A DNA stretch of 64,000 nt, from assembly GCF_002135315.1 (NCBI RefSeq), contig NZ_NEGA01000018.1, positions 1-64,000 of the forward strand, read 5' to 3'. The notes beneath the pieces are model-generated. The model was not told where the DNA came from, ran no database searches, and saw only the letters and a program-made list of their open reading frames with translations. Made by a program: the position numbers and the translations under genes. Below are positions 1 through 7,986 of the stretch, piece after piece (the stretch's first letter is position 1; each line of letters opens with the position of its first letter). This DNA is from Acinetobacter sp. ANC 3903 (GTDB taxonomy: Bacteria; Pseudomonadota; Gammaproteobacteria; Pseudomonadales; Moraxellaceae).

Positions 1-208
1 GAAATCTGTGCAACTCTCAATATCAGATGAATATCACTTAAAGCAGCGTAATAAAATAGAGACTTTATTCAGCCTGTTAAAAGGGAAATATCATTTGGTG
101 ACGAGTAAAGCGAGAAGCATTGAAGGGTACTTAGCTGGAATTTATGCATCTTTATGTGCTTACCAGTTATGCCATCAAAACAAGCCAGCTATTCGAGTAA
201 TGGAATGA
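1..208 (+). CDS. IS982-family transposase, C-terminal part (5' end off window)
   Basis: The reading frame is open from the first base and ends with TGA at 206-208, leaving about 68 residues. The segment with RNKIETLFSLLKGKYHL followed by ARSIEGYLAGIYASL matches the C-terminal region of IS982-family DDE transposases; the E of IET is probably the last catalytic acidic residue. The GTG at position 8 is not a credible start because the homology runs through it; the true start lies upstream of the window. Whether this copy is intact cannot be judged. Confidence 0.8.
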   Translation, partial: KSVQLSISDEYHLKQRNKIETLFSLLKGKYHLVTSKARSIEGYLAGIYASLCAYQLCHQNKPAIRVME

Positions 209-230
209 TTGGCTTAAACAGGATTTGGGT
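1..230 (+). mobile_element. IS982-family insertion sequence, right end (left part outside window)
   Basis: The window opens inside an insertion sequence. A transposase C-terminus is followed by GGCTTAAACAGGATTTGGGT at 211-230, whose reverse complement starts with ACCC, as expected for an IS982-type terminal inverted repeat. The element is inferred to end at 230; bases from 231 would be the target duplication, but the left end is not in the window, so duplication and completeness cannot be checked. Confidence 0.75.
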
Positions 231-543
231 TAGTTACTTCTATATAAAAATAAACTATTTATCCAGAATATAATATCCATATTTAGCCATATTTAAAAAA
301 TGTTTTATTATTCTAATCATATGAAATTAAAAATAATTAAAATTCCAAAAAACAAATATTTAAAAATAAAAATTAAAAAAATGAGCAACCAAATCAATCT
401 TATTTATAATTAAAAACCACCCAATCTTTATTTAACAAAATAAATAACCTTTAATAAAATTATTTTAAGTATTAAATAAATCACACCTTTAAATAAAATT
501 AAAATCAGCAATAATTTATTTAAAATCCATTCAGTTCAATTAA
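231..543. other. AT-rich intergenic region, no gene seen
   Basis: Very AT-rich DNA between the IS right end and the marR gene, dominated by A/T homopolymer runs. I see no supported reading frame, RNA or clear hairpin terminator. It probably contains the marR 3' end signals and the IS target site. Confidence 0.6.
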
Positions 544-1011
544 TTATAAAGGGGCAAGATTTTTGAAAATATGTTTAAGATTATCCAGCATTTTCTCAAT
601 TTGTAGCGGTGTTAAACCCTCAAAGGATTGTTCTAAAACAATCAGGCTGAGATCATTAATTTTCTGAATCTTTTGTTGTCCTTTATCTGTTAATGATACT
701 CGGGTAATTCGAGCATCATCTTCACAACAATAAGTATTCACTAATCCTTCATCTCTTAAACGATAGACCACTTTGGTGGTGGTCGACATTTTAGAAATCA
801 GCATCTCCGACAGATCAGATATGCTAGCCTTATTTTTGGATTTTAATGCCAGCAAGATACGACGGCGTGAATTATCTAAACCATATTTCTTTAATGCATG
901 ATCAACGTTTTGTATATATTGAGTATGGACTTGAGTAATCCAGTGATATAGAGAATTTTCTAAATTAAAATCCGCAGAGCCAGATAAAAACTTATTGTAC
1001 TTTTTTGCCAC
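544..1011 (-). CDS. MarR-family winged-helix transcriptional regulator
   Basis: A 155-residue protein with the MarR layout: an N-terminal dimerisation helix, a winged helix-turn-helix from about residue 48 to 115 (RRRILLALKS..., then SKMSTTTKVVYRLRDEGLV as the recognition-helix region), a wing with DDARITRVSLTDKG, and a C-terminal helix. Such proteins usually repress a nearby or divergent gene in response to small phenolic or oxidative signals. No partner gene is adjacent: the upstream side is almost 1 kb of AT-rich DNA, and the IS lies downstream, so its regulon cannot be inferred. A MarR-type repressor often binds its own promoter, which would be just above 1011. Confidence 0.8.
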   Translation of the reverse strand: MAKKYNKFLSGSADFNLENSLYHWITQVHTQYIQNVDHALKKYGLDNSRRRILLALKSKNKASISDLSEMLISKMSTTTKVVYRLRDEGLVNTYCCEDDARITRVSLTDKGQQKIQKINDLSLIVLEQSFEGLTPLQIEKMLDNLKHIFKNLAPL

Positions 1012-1925
1012 AACCTCACCTCTTCTAATCTATTAGGCTCATTAAAAAATTTTTAAAACATATTCTATTGTAGATTCTTTACTTTTTGATTACATTTTCA
1101 CCCATTCAATATCTGGTATTAATTATTTAGCCCTATATTCTCTTTTTAATATTAACCCTCTAATTCTTTTTTGCTTCTGCGAGCCTCTTTGTTATAAAAG
1201 AATTAGAGAGTCCAAATTTAGCTACAGTTCCCTTTTATATTTATTTATTGTTATTAGGCAAACTGATTAAATCACTTTAATGGTTAAATGATCTATCACA
1301 AAAAATACCATTTTATTTTTACAAATGTGAAAAATTGTGACAAAGTTAGCCTTAATTTATTTTGGAAAAATCCTCCATTTTCTGCAATTTTTAGTCTATT
1401 AAAATAATTTTAAATTCAGTTTATAAATTTTTTATATTTATTGATAAAAATAAAATACTGTTTAATTTAATATTTTTAATCCATAAAAATTTTATACCTT
1501 TAGAGTATAGAATTGCAGAATTTAAATAAATGAAGGAAAAATAATCTATTTGCACTGACTTACAATATGCATTTTATATAATTTATTAAATAATCATGAA
1601 TTTAATAGATATCTTTATATAGAAAAATTTAAAGCAGAATTTTTACGCTGAAAAATCGAGTTTTCTGGATCACAAAATTTAAACAAGCTATCCGTATACA
1701 GAGCCTGAGGAAAAGGAAGTTTCTCTTAAGTCTTTCTAGACTTAGAGCTGAATAAATACCGGTTTAGATTGTATAGATGAAAACGGTGCTCAACTTCAAC
1801 AGAGTGTATTTGCCTCTTCTTTCACCCTAAAGACAAACACAAGATGAATATCGCTAAAGGTTTATTTAAGGCCTCGATACTTTTTTCAGTCGTTTTTTTA
1901 GTCACCTCCCATTTTCTTAAAAATG
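1012..1925. other. Long AT-rich intergenic region
   Basis: About 0.9 kb without a supportable gene between marR and pyrE. It holds a 13-bp inverted repeat (1158-1170 and 1196-1208) but no reading frame with both a start and a ribosome binding site. A short frame starting with ATG at 1844 encodes a hydrophobic N-terminus but runs through the pyrE terminator into pyrE antisense, so I do not call it. Composition is more AT-rich than the flanking genes, and with the nearby IS suggests a decayed or acquired stretch. Confidence 0.55.
1158..1208. repeat. 13-bp inverted repeat with 25-nt spacer
   Basis: CTCTAATTCTTTT at 1158-1170 is mirrored by AAAAGAATTAGAG at 1196-1208. Transcribed, it would form a 13-bp hairpin with T-rich flanks in either direction. 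It could be a terminator, a protein-binding site or a remnant of a small element; nothing adjacent decides this. Confidence 0.5.
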
Positions 1926-1950
1926 ACAAAAAAGGAAGCACATGGCTTCC
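1926..1950 (-). terminator. Intrinsic terminator of pyrE
   Basis: On the minus strand, GGAAGC-loop-GCTTCC is followed by a run of T, 20 bases past the pyrE stop codon. Confidence 0.8.
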
Positions 1951-1969
1951 CTTTTTAAGCATTGACCCA

Positions 1970-2620
1970 TCAGATGCCGTATTTCAGACGATAGGCTTCC
2001 ATTTTTGCTAAAGCTTCTTTCTCGCCTTTCGCATCCAGGAAGTCCATCAAATCTTTCATGGTAATTAAAGCGTGAACTGGAATTTCGAGTTCTTTTTGCA
2101 CTTCCTGAATTGCAGACAATTCGCCTTGACCTTTTTCCTGACGATCTAAAGCCACCAATACACCAGCAATTTGCGCACCAGCATTTTTAAGAATGGTCAC
2201 CACTTCACGGATGGCAGTACCTGCAGTAATCACGTCATCAATGATCCAGACTTTTTTACCTTCAACTGAAGCACCAACCAGTACACCGCCTTCACCATGA
2301 TCTTTGGCTTCTTTACGGTTAAAGCCCCAAGGTACGCTCACGCCATGATTTTGTGACAATGCCACAGCCGTTGCCGCTACAAACGGAATACCTTTATACG
2401 CAGGGCCAAAAATCACTTCTACGTTGTCACATGCAGTTAATTTGTCCGCATAGCCTGAAGCCAATAGCGTTAACGCTTCACCATCATTGAGTAAACCCGC
2501 ATTAAAAAAATAAGGACTCACACGACCTGATTTTAAAGTAAACTCACCAAATTTAAGCACACCACGTGATAATGCAAGTTCGATAAAAGCTTGAGGGTTA
2601 AATTGAGCTGGCGAGGTCAT
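1970..2620 (-). CDS. pyrE: Orotate phosphoribosyltransferase
   Basis: PyrE transfers phosphoribose from PRPP to orotate, giving orotidine monophosphate in de novo pyrimidine synthesis. The 216-residue protein has the substrate loop NRKEAKDHG (residues 101-109) and the PRPP-binding motif [12 protein letters not shown] (125-136). The start is the ATG at 2620 because GGAG sits seven bases upstream; an in-frame TTG at 2632 would add four residues but overlaps that ribosome binding site. It is monocistronic and divergent from crc, with a short shared promoter region, the usual Acinetobacter and Pseudomonas arrangement. Confidence 0.97.
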   Translation of the reverse strand: MTSPAQFNPQAFIELALSRGVLKFGEFTLKSGRVSPYFFNAGLLNDGEALTLLASGYADKLTACDNVEVIFGPAYKGIPFVAATAVALSQNHGVSVPWGFNRKEAKDHGEGGVLVGASVEGKKVWIIDDVITAGTAIREVVTILKNAGAQIAGVLVALDRQEKGQGELSAIQEVQKELEIPVHALITMKDLMDFLDAKGEKEALAKMEAYRLKYGI

Positions 2621-2654
2621 GAGGTGCTCCAAAATTCATAAATAGAGGTAAGAC

Positions 2655-3479
2655 TTGCGCATGATACCAAAGAGTAGCTATCCAAGTGATCAAAAAATTC
2701 TAAGAGTCGTTTCAATTAACGTAAATGGCTTGCGTTCATCAGTGACCAAAGGCTTGCTTGAATGGCTGGAACAGTCAGATGCCGATGTCATTTGTATGCA
2801 GGAAAGTCGGATCACCCATGCGCAGTGGACTGAAAAATTTAGACCAGAAGGCTGGTACACGCACCTGTTCCCGGCAGAACGTGCAGGCTATGCCGGTACC
2901 GCCATTTATAGCCGCCTGCCTTTTGTCTCTGTGACCAATGGTTTGGGCTTTGAATTAGCCGACTCTCAAGGACGCTTTATTGCTGCCGAATTTGATCTCG
3001 GTTTAGACAAGCCGGTATACATCTGTTCGCTGTATCTGCCTTCAGGTTCATCCGGTGAAGAAGCCCAAGCGCGTAAAGATCACTTTTTGGATCAATATCA
3101 AGACATCTTAAAACAATGGCGTGATGAAGATAAATCCATCATTGTCTGTGGTGATTACAACATTGTGCATAAACGCATTGATATTAAAAACTGGTCAGGC
3201 AACCAGAAATCTTCAGGCTGTTTACCACATGAACGTGCATGGTTAGATCATATTTATGATGATCTGGGTTATGTCGATACTTTCCGTGAAGTGCGTAAGG
3301 AAGCCGAACTTTATTCATGGTGGTCCAATCGCGGACAAGCGCGTGCCAAAAACGTCGGTTGGCGCATTGATTATCAGGCCTGCTCACCGGACTGGAAAGC
3401 CCGTACCATCAATGCCTGGGTCTATAAAGACAGCTGGTTTAGCGACCATGCACCCGTAGTGATTGATTATAAAATATAG
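2655..3479 (+). CDS. crc: Catabolite repression control protein Crc (exonuclease III fold)
   Basis: Crc is an exonuclease/endonuclease/phosphatase-fold protein that in pseudomonads acts with Hfq to repress translation of catabolic mRNAs; in Acinetobacter it controls aromatic catabolism. Recognisable family segments are INVNGLRS, MQES, GDYNI and SDHAPV in order, close to exonuclease III, but the position next to pyrE and overall sequence identify Crc. Start choice is uncertain: TTG at 2655 lies six bases from GAGG, ATG at 2661 lies twelve; either gives 272-274 residues. A hairpin-forming inverted repeat (3492-3517) follows the stop codon, and then a candidate sRNA gene. Nuclease activity should not be assumed for Crc. 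Confidence 0.93.
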   Translation: MRMIPKSSYPSDQKILRVVSINVNGLRSSVTKGLLEWLEQSDADVICMQESRITHAQWTEKFRPEGWYTHLFPAERAGYAGTAIYSRLPFVSVTNGLGFELADSQGRFIAAEFDLGLDKPVYICSLYLPSGSSGEEAQARKDHFLDQYQDILKQWRDEDKSIIVCGDYNIVHKRIDIKNWSGNQKSSGCLPHERAWLDHIYDDLGYVDTFREVRKEAELYSWWSNRGQARAKNVGWRIDYQACSPDWKARTINAWVYKDSWFSDHAPVVIDYKI

Positions 3480-3491
3480 TCCATATGCCGG

Positions 3492-3517
3492 ATTGAGTGT
3501 ACAGTCGTTCACTCAAT
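3492..3517. repeat. 8-bp palindrome with 10-nt spacer after crc
   Basis: ATTGAGTG (3492-3499) and CACTCAAT (3510-3517) form a perfect inverted repeat. It has no following T-run, so it is a poor intrinsic terminator for crc. It lies roughly 90 bases upstream of the likely start of the GGA-rich RNA and could instead be an activator site for that promoter. This is inference. Confidence 0.45.
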
Positions 3518-3591
3518 ACAAGCACATAGATTACAAAAGATGTCGAATTTGTTGCTTTTTATATACATCTTTTAAGTGCATTATAGCTTCA

Positions 3592-3740
3592 CGGCAAAGG
3601 GATAAGTCAGGATGACTCAAAAGGACAGGACGCCGTAGGATGAAACAAAATAAACAACAGATGTTGCTAATTTTGTAAGGATGAGACAATGGACGTTGAA
3701 ATGAGACCCGCATGATCAGGATGATTAAATGCGGGTTTTC
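3592..3740 (+). ncRNA. Candidate CsrA-sequestering small RNA (CsrB/RsmY/RsmZ-like)
   Basis: Eight GGA triplets occur at about 3600, 3610, 3623, 3628, 3638, 3679, 3691 and 3719, most as AGGA and four as AGGAT. Several sit in hairpin loops: AGTC-AGGAT-GACT (3606-3618), CAAT-GGAC-GTTG (3688-3699), and ATC-AGGAT-GAT (3715-3725) inside the loop of the terminator. The RNA would end with ACCCGCAT...ATGCGGGT and a short T-run (3706-3739), a length near 150 nt. These features define RNAs that titrate CsrA/RsmA in other gammaproteobacteria. The promoter is weak: TATAGC at 3582-3587 may be the -10 with no good -35, as expected for an activator-dependent gene. No protein frame explains the region. The 5' end is approximate. 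Confidence 0.6.
3706..3740 (+). terminator. Intrinsic terminator of the GGA-rich RNA
   Basis: An eight-base stem ACCCGCAT/ATGCGGGT followed by TTTTCTCT; the long loop contains an AGGAT on its own three-base stem. Confidence 0.75.
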
Positions 3741-3948
3741 TCTATTTTGAGTTAGCCATTTTTTATAATCCCAAGAACAACCCCAAAACCACTTTATTAT
3801 TTTCTATGCCACTATTATTGGCAAATCTCAATGTCAGTTTGATGACAGCTACATTTATTTTCTAATCCTGAATAGTTTAAATTCGCTCTAGAGCTTATGG
3901 ATGATTTTCGCTAGGCTATTACAGAATAGAAAATGGAATAATTCACTT

Positions 3949-4296
3949 ATGCTTAAAATTTATGGCATCAAAAACTGTAATTCAATGAAAAAAGCCTTCG
4001 ACCTGCTCAATGAACTCGGGCTTGCTTATGAATTTCACGATTACAAGAAACACGGCATTGCCGCTGAAACGCTAAAAACATGGCTAGATGCCAAAGGTCA
4101 GGAAATGATTCTCAATAAAAAAGGTACCACCTGGCGCAAACTGAGCGAAACGGAACAACAAGCTGCATTAGCCAGTGAAAATAACCTCATTGAAGCACTG
4201 ACTAGCCATAATAGCTTGATCAAACGCCCGATGCTTGAAACAGCTTCAGGTTATATCGTGGGCTTTGATGAAGACGCGTATCGGGCATTAAAGTAA
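3949..4296 (+). CDS. Spx/MgsR (YffB-type) arsenate-reductase-like protein
   Basis: A 115-residue thioredoxin-fold protein of the ArsC/Spx family. It begins MLKIYGIKNCNSMKKA: the single Cys followed by SxxK is the YffB/Spx pattern rather than the CxxC of glutaredoxins, and KRPML near the C-terminus supplies the conserved ArsC-type Arg. The start is ATG 3949 because the domain begins there; an upstream in-frame ATG at 3901 would add 16 unrelated residues. YffB proteins are small GSH-linked reductases of unknown substrate; arsenate resistance should not be assumed. It stands alone and is convergent with the next gene. Confidence 0.85.
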   Translation: MLKIYGIKNCNSMKKAFDLLNELGLAYEFHDYKKHGIAAETLKTWLDAKGQEMILNKKGTTWRKLSETEQQAALASENNLIEALTSHNSLIKRPMLETASGYIVGFDEDAYRALK

Positions 4297-4320
4297 GCAT
4301 ACTTCATCGCCCAGATTAAA

Positions 4321-4346
4321 AAAGCCTGACATTGTCAGGCTTTTTT
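4321..4346. terminator. Bidirectional terminator
   Basis: AAAGCCTGAC-ATT-GTCAGGC followed by six T and preceded by an A-run, so it can stop both the plus-strand Spx-like gene and the minus-strand DUF2147 gene. Confidence 0.85.
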
Positions 4347-4371
4347 GTTTAATCCATTTGGCTCAGCAAAC

Positions 4372-4809
4372 TTAGTTTGCGCGAATCCAGGTTTGGTTAC
4401 GACCTAAAACGGATACGCCAATAAAGCCACGTAATTCTAGCGTTTTACCGCCATTCGCTAGTTCGCCTTTTAGCTTGTAAGTTTTGCCTGAAGAAGGGTC
4501 AAGAATAGTACCTTCCTCATAGTTTGTGCCCCCTACATTTTTAAGACCATGAACAATCTTTAAACCTTTTAAAGATTTATTGTGATATGGACCTTCGCAT
4601 TTTTTACATGCTTGTTCTTCGCCCGGTGTCAAAACTTTTTGAATGCTTGCAGACAATGTGCCATTTTTTTGTTCAGTAAATTTTACGATTGCTTTTGGTT
4701 GTTTTGTTTTGTCGTCAATCGTTTTCCAAACTGTGCCATTTAAAGGATCAGCAGCATTTGCCAAAACTGTTAATCCGAGCAATCCTAATGCAAGTGCAAT
4801 TTTTTTCAT
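4372..4809 (-). CDS. DUF2147 family secreted protein
   Basis: A 145-residue exported protein. Residues 1-20 are a typical signal peptide (MKKIALALGLLGLTVLANAA), then a DUF2147 domain with the characteristic WKTIDD..KAIVKF..., a CKKC pair (residues 68-71), and a C-terminal LRGFIGVSVLGRNQTWIR segment. The family is lipocalin-like and periplasmic or surface-associated; biochemical function is unknown. The frame is open further upstream, but signal peptide position and a GGAAT-type site place the start at 4809. It is divergent from the esterase gene. Confidence 0.85.
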   Translation of the reverse strand: MKKIALALGLLGLTVLANAADPLNGTVWKTIDDKTKQPKAIVKFTEQKNGTLSASIQKVLTPGEEQACKKCEGPYHNKSLKGLKIVHGLKNVGGTNYEEGTILDPSSGKTYKLKGELANGGKTLELRGFIGVSVLGRNQTWIRAN

Positions 4810-4965
4810 TTTTTTTTCATTCCCTAATCTAGTAATAGATGACCTTAGTATTAAAAAGTCACAACAATAATGCAATTCTTGAATGTGACCATATAGTGTA
4901 ACCTTGTAACTTGTGTTGGTAAATATGCAAACTAAAGCTCCGATAAATAACAAGATGGAAAGAAT

Positions 4966-5877
4966 ATGAAAATAGATCCGGTATGGAAACAACTCATTAC
5001 TGAAAGCTTTTTAAAAACAACCATCCGCACACCAAGTCAATTTAATTTACCGCCAAGCACGGCACGTTTTGCCATAGAACAAATGTGCCGCTTATTTCCA
5101 CAAAATAAAGATGTCAGTATTCGCCCTCTTCGTCTTGCCGGCTTGCATGCAGAAGAAATCAAACCAGTAAATGAAGCCACTCAACTCATTTTATATGTTC
5201 ATGGCGGTGCCTTCTATTTAGGCTCATTAAATACCCATCGGGCATTTTTATCCGACATGGTGGCACGCACCCAAATGCAGGTGATTCATGTGGATTATCC
5301 TCTGGCGCCTGAACAGCCCTTTCCTGAAGCCCTGGATGCACTGTTTGATGTTTACAATATTTTGCTCGACCAAGGTATACAGGCCAAAGATATTATTTTG
5401 TCCGGCGACTCCTGTGGTGCCAATCTGGCTTTAGCCTTAGCGCTAAAAATTCGTGATGAACAGCTGCCTCAAGTCAGTGGTCTGATGCTGTTATCACCCT
5501 TTTTAGATTTAACCCTGACCAGTGAATCCTTACGCTTCAACCAGAAGCATGATGCGCTATTGTCTATTGAAACCTTAGAAACAGGGATTGATTATTACGT
5601 ACCGAAAGCTATGGATAAATCACATCCTTCTATTTCTCCCCTGTTTGCGGATTTGACCGGATTACCTCCAACGCTGGTACAGGTGGGATCGAAAGAAATT
5701 CTACTGGATGATGCGCAGCGCTTTAAAGAAAAAGCAGAGCAGGCCAACGTACAGGTGACTTTTAAACTTTATACTGGCATGTGGCACAATTTTCAGATGT
5801 TCCATGCCTGGTTTGATGAAGCCAAGCAGGCCATGGCCGATCTGGCTGAGTTTGCCCATGCCCTGGATCAAAGCTAA
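4966..5877 (+). CDS. Alpha/beta hydrolase, hormone-sensitive-lipase-type esterase
   Basis: A 303-residue cytoplasmic esterase of the HSL (family IV) group. The oxyanion motif HGGAF is at residues 79-83, the nucleophile elbow GDSCG at 147-151 (Ser149), with the acid Asp in GSKEILLDD (about 248) and His274 in GMWHNF completing the triad. There is no signal peptide. Such enzymes hydrolyse short-chain esters; the natural substrate is not evident. It is monocistronic, and the azoreductase gene on the other strand converges on it. Confidence 0.88.
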   Translation: MKIDPVWKQLITESFLKTTIRTPSQFNLPPSTARFAIEQMCRLFPQNKDVSIRPLRLAGLHAEEIKPVNEATQLILYVHGGAFYLGSLNTHRAFLSDMVARTQMQVIHVDYPLAPEQPFPEALDALFDVYNILLDQGIQAKDIILSGDSCGANLALALALKIRDEQLPQVSGLMLLSPFLDLTLTSESLRFNQKHDALLSIETLETGIDYYVPKAMDKSHPSISPLFADLTGLPPTLVQVGSKEILLDDAQRFKEKAEQANVQVTFKLYTGMWHNFQMFHAWFDEAKQAMADLAEFAHALDQS

Positions 5878-5905
5878 ATTTAATTCGCAATCAAACATTT
5901 TCCAT

Positions 5906-5930
5906 AAAAAAAGGTCAGCCGAAGCTGACC
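5906..5930 (-). terminator. Terminator of azoR
   Basis: GGTCAGC-TTCG-GCTGACC followed by a T-run on the minus strand, 32 bases past the azoR stop codon. Confidence 0.85.
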
Positions 5931-5961
5931 AAAGAGGAATCATGGATAGGAGAATTTCAAA

Positions 5962-6528
5962 TTACAGGCTTTTTACCTGAGCTAAAGCGCTGGCAATTGC
6001 CTGATCTTTTAACTCTGCGCCCATATTGACACCTTCAGCACGAATAATTTCCACATCATTCACGCCGGTAAAGTTAAATACAGTTTTTAAAAAGCCTTCC
6101 TGGAAATCTGCCGGGCTATTTTCACCATACACACCGCCACGACTGCTGGCAATATAGGCTTTTTTCTCGCCGGCCAAACCCACAGGACCATTTTCAGTAT
6201 ATTTAAAGGTTTTACCTGCCACACTGATACGGTCAATCCAGGCTTTTAGAGTAGAAGGCAAGCCAAAGTTATACATCGCCGCACCCACCACGACCACGTC
6301 TGCATCCAGATACTGCTGAATAATTTTTTCACCCAAGGCTGTCTGTTCAGCATCTTGTCCCATCAAAATTTCAGCGGTTAAATGTGGAATAGGCTGTTTT
6401 GCCAAGTCCAGATATTCTACGCTTGCATCTGCATGCTTGGCTTGCAATTGAGTGACAATCGCCTGACTCAATTGGCGTGAAACAGAAGCATCACCTAAAA
6501 TACTGGAATCGATATGTAAAACTTTCAT
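5962..6528 (-). CDS. azoR: FMN-dependent NADH-azoreductase
   Basis: A 188-residue flavodoxin-fold quinone/azo reductase. It starts MKVLHIDSSILGDASVSRQL, the AzoR phosphate-binding loop for FMN, and continues with PMYNFGLPSTLKAWIDRI-type and SRGGVYG segments that contact FMN. AzoR enzymes reduce quinones and azo dyes by two-electron transfer and protect against thiol stress. ATG 6528 is chosen because AAGG lies eight bases upstream; an in-frame ATG at 6543 would add five residues and overlap that site. Monocistronic with its own terminator. Confidence 0.92.
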   Translation of the reverse strand: MKVLHIDSSILGDASVSRQLSQAIVTQLQAKHADASVEYLDLAKQPIPHLTAEILMGQDAEQTALGEKIIQQYLDADVVVVGAAMYNFGLPSTLKAWIDRISVAGKTFKYTENGPVGLAGEKKAYIASSRGGVYGENSPADFQEGFLKTVFNFTGVNDVEIIRAEGVNMGAELKDQAIASALAQVKSL

Positions 6529-6786
6529 GCCTGTTACCTTCATCTCTATTTATTCAATGTAGGCATTTTAATCCCCCAACAAAAATAGAATAATAGGCTT
6601 ATACACAACACAACGTTCCATATTTAAAACAATAATGATTCAGCCTAACTAATCTTGAGACCAAAAAGTACAAAAAACAGGCATTACTATTGCTAAAAAA
6701 ACATGCTATGTTGTTAATTGATAAAAATAAATCTACTTACTTCACATTAATTCACAATTTTACCAACCCGGGATTATCTCTATCGA

Positions 6787-7986
6787 ATGAAGCCAATCTA
6801 TTCACCGAATATCACTTTCTCGTTCAAAGAAAAAATTGCGAAATATCTGTTAGAAGATGGCGTGGTCATGAACTGGAGTGTCCTGAATAAATGCATTTTG
6901 ATGCTGATTTTAGGTAGTGCGGTGCATATGATCTGGATTATCTGGAAAGTTTTCGTGCTGTTATCTCCCGAGGTATGGCACTGGGTAAATTTACCCTTGC
7001 TCAAACTACAGCTGGAACTGAATATCCTGATTTTGGCCGTCTTTATTGGACTGATTTACCTATGTTCGGCATGGCGTAAAAAAGCTTGGGTACAGCAAGG
7101 GTTACCTTATTTATCCGTGAGTATTTTGGTCATTCCATTATGTCGTGATGGTTATGTCGTGGGCGTACTCAGTCCCGCCACGATGATCACTTACATGAGT
7201 CTGGTCACTGTAGGCTTAGTACTGTTTACCCGTAAAATCGTTTATTGCGCTCTCATCCCAGCCACATTATTTTTATTCGCTTGTGGCTATTTAAGTCTGC
7301 AAGGTCAAATCAGTTACGGTCCGTTGTTTCATCTAGACACCATGCCTTACCAAAATATGTTTTGGGTGCTGACGATGATGTATTTCATCGTGCCAATTTT
7401 AATTACCTGCCTTATTTTATTTGAAATTTTACTGAGTCAGTGGCGGCATCGAGAAAAACTGATTCAGCATTTAAGTCAGGTTGACCCGCTGACCAATGCA
7501 CTTAACCGACGCAGCATCAATTACTGCCTGGAAAAACTGGAACGCAAGCCAAGTAAATCTTATGCAGTGGTTCTGATTGATCTGGATCATTTTAAGCGCA
7601 TTAATGACCAATACGGGCACGATAAAGGCGATGAAGCCCTGATTCAGGTCAGCCAAATCCTGTCACAGCTTATTCGGGATAGTGATGTGGTCGGTCGCTT
7701 GGGTGGGGAAGAATTTATTCTGATTCTGAATCAGTCTTCTCTGCAACAGGCTCAAATTATTGCCGAGCATTGTCGTCAGGCCATTCAACAACTTCATTTA
7801 AGCAGTGAATCGGGACAGATCATTCCGATTACTGCAAGTTTTGGCATTGCACTATCTAGTAAAATACTGAATTCACAACAATTATTAAGCCAGGCAGATA
7901 AGGCGCTGTATGCAGCTAAAGCCTGCGGACGCAATCAGGTCAAATGCTATCAGGAAGAGTGTCTTGCTGAACCCAAAGTCTGCTAA
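6787..7986 (+). CDS. Membrane-bound diguanylate cyclase (GGDEF domain)
   Basis: About 399 residues: five or six hydrophobic segments through residue 230, then a GGDEF domain. The active-site motif is GGEEF at residues 306-310, and RDSD lies exactly five residues before it, the RxxD inhibitory site for product feedback. Both therefore look intact, so synthesis of cyclic di-GMP with allosteric inhibition is expected. The N-terminal membrane part is not a sensor I recognise. The start is uncertain: ATG 6787 has no clear ribosome binding site, and ATG 6868, just before the first membrane segment, is an alternative. The stop codon overlaps that of the convergent GST gene. Confidence 0.88.
   Translation: MKPIYSPNITFSFKEKIAKYLLEDGVVMNWSVLNKCILMLILGSAVHMIWIIWKVFVLLSPEVWHWVNLPLLKLQLELNILILAVFIGLIYLCSAWRKKAWVQQGLPYLSVSILVIPLCRDGYVVGVLSPATMITYMSLVTVGLVLFTRKIVYCALIPATLFLFACGYLSLQGQISYGPLFHLDTMPYQNMFWVLTMMYFIVPILITCLILFEILLSQWRHREKLIQHLSQVDPLTNALNRRSINYCLEKLERKPSKSYAVVLIDLDHFKRINDQYGHDKGDEALIQVSQILSQLIRDSDVVGRLGGEEFILILNQSSLQQAQIIAEHCRQAIQQLHLSSESGQIIPITASFGIALSSKILNSQQLLSQADKALYAAKACGRNQVKCYQEECLAEPKVC

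Noticed and set aside
1681..1845. Possible decayed gene between marR and pyrE
   Set aside because: A short coding-like stretch ending near 1845 was seen, but I cannot match it to a family or find its start.
1844..2005. Short hydrophobic frame before the pyrE terminator, plus strand
   Set aside because: It runs through the pyrE terminator and antisense into pyrE, with no clear ribosome binding site.
3531..3713. 60-codon minus-strand frame after crc
   Set aside because: It is antisense to the GGA-rich RNA and the plus-strand terminator, has no ribosome binding site, and its product is unlike a protein family.
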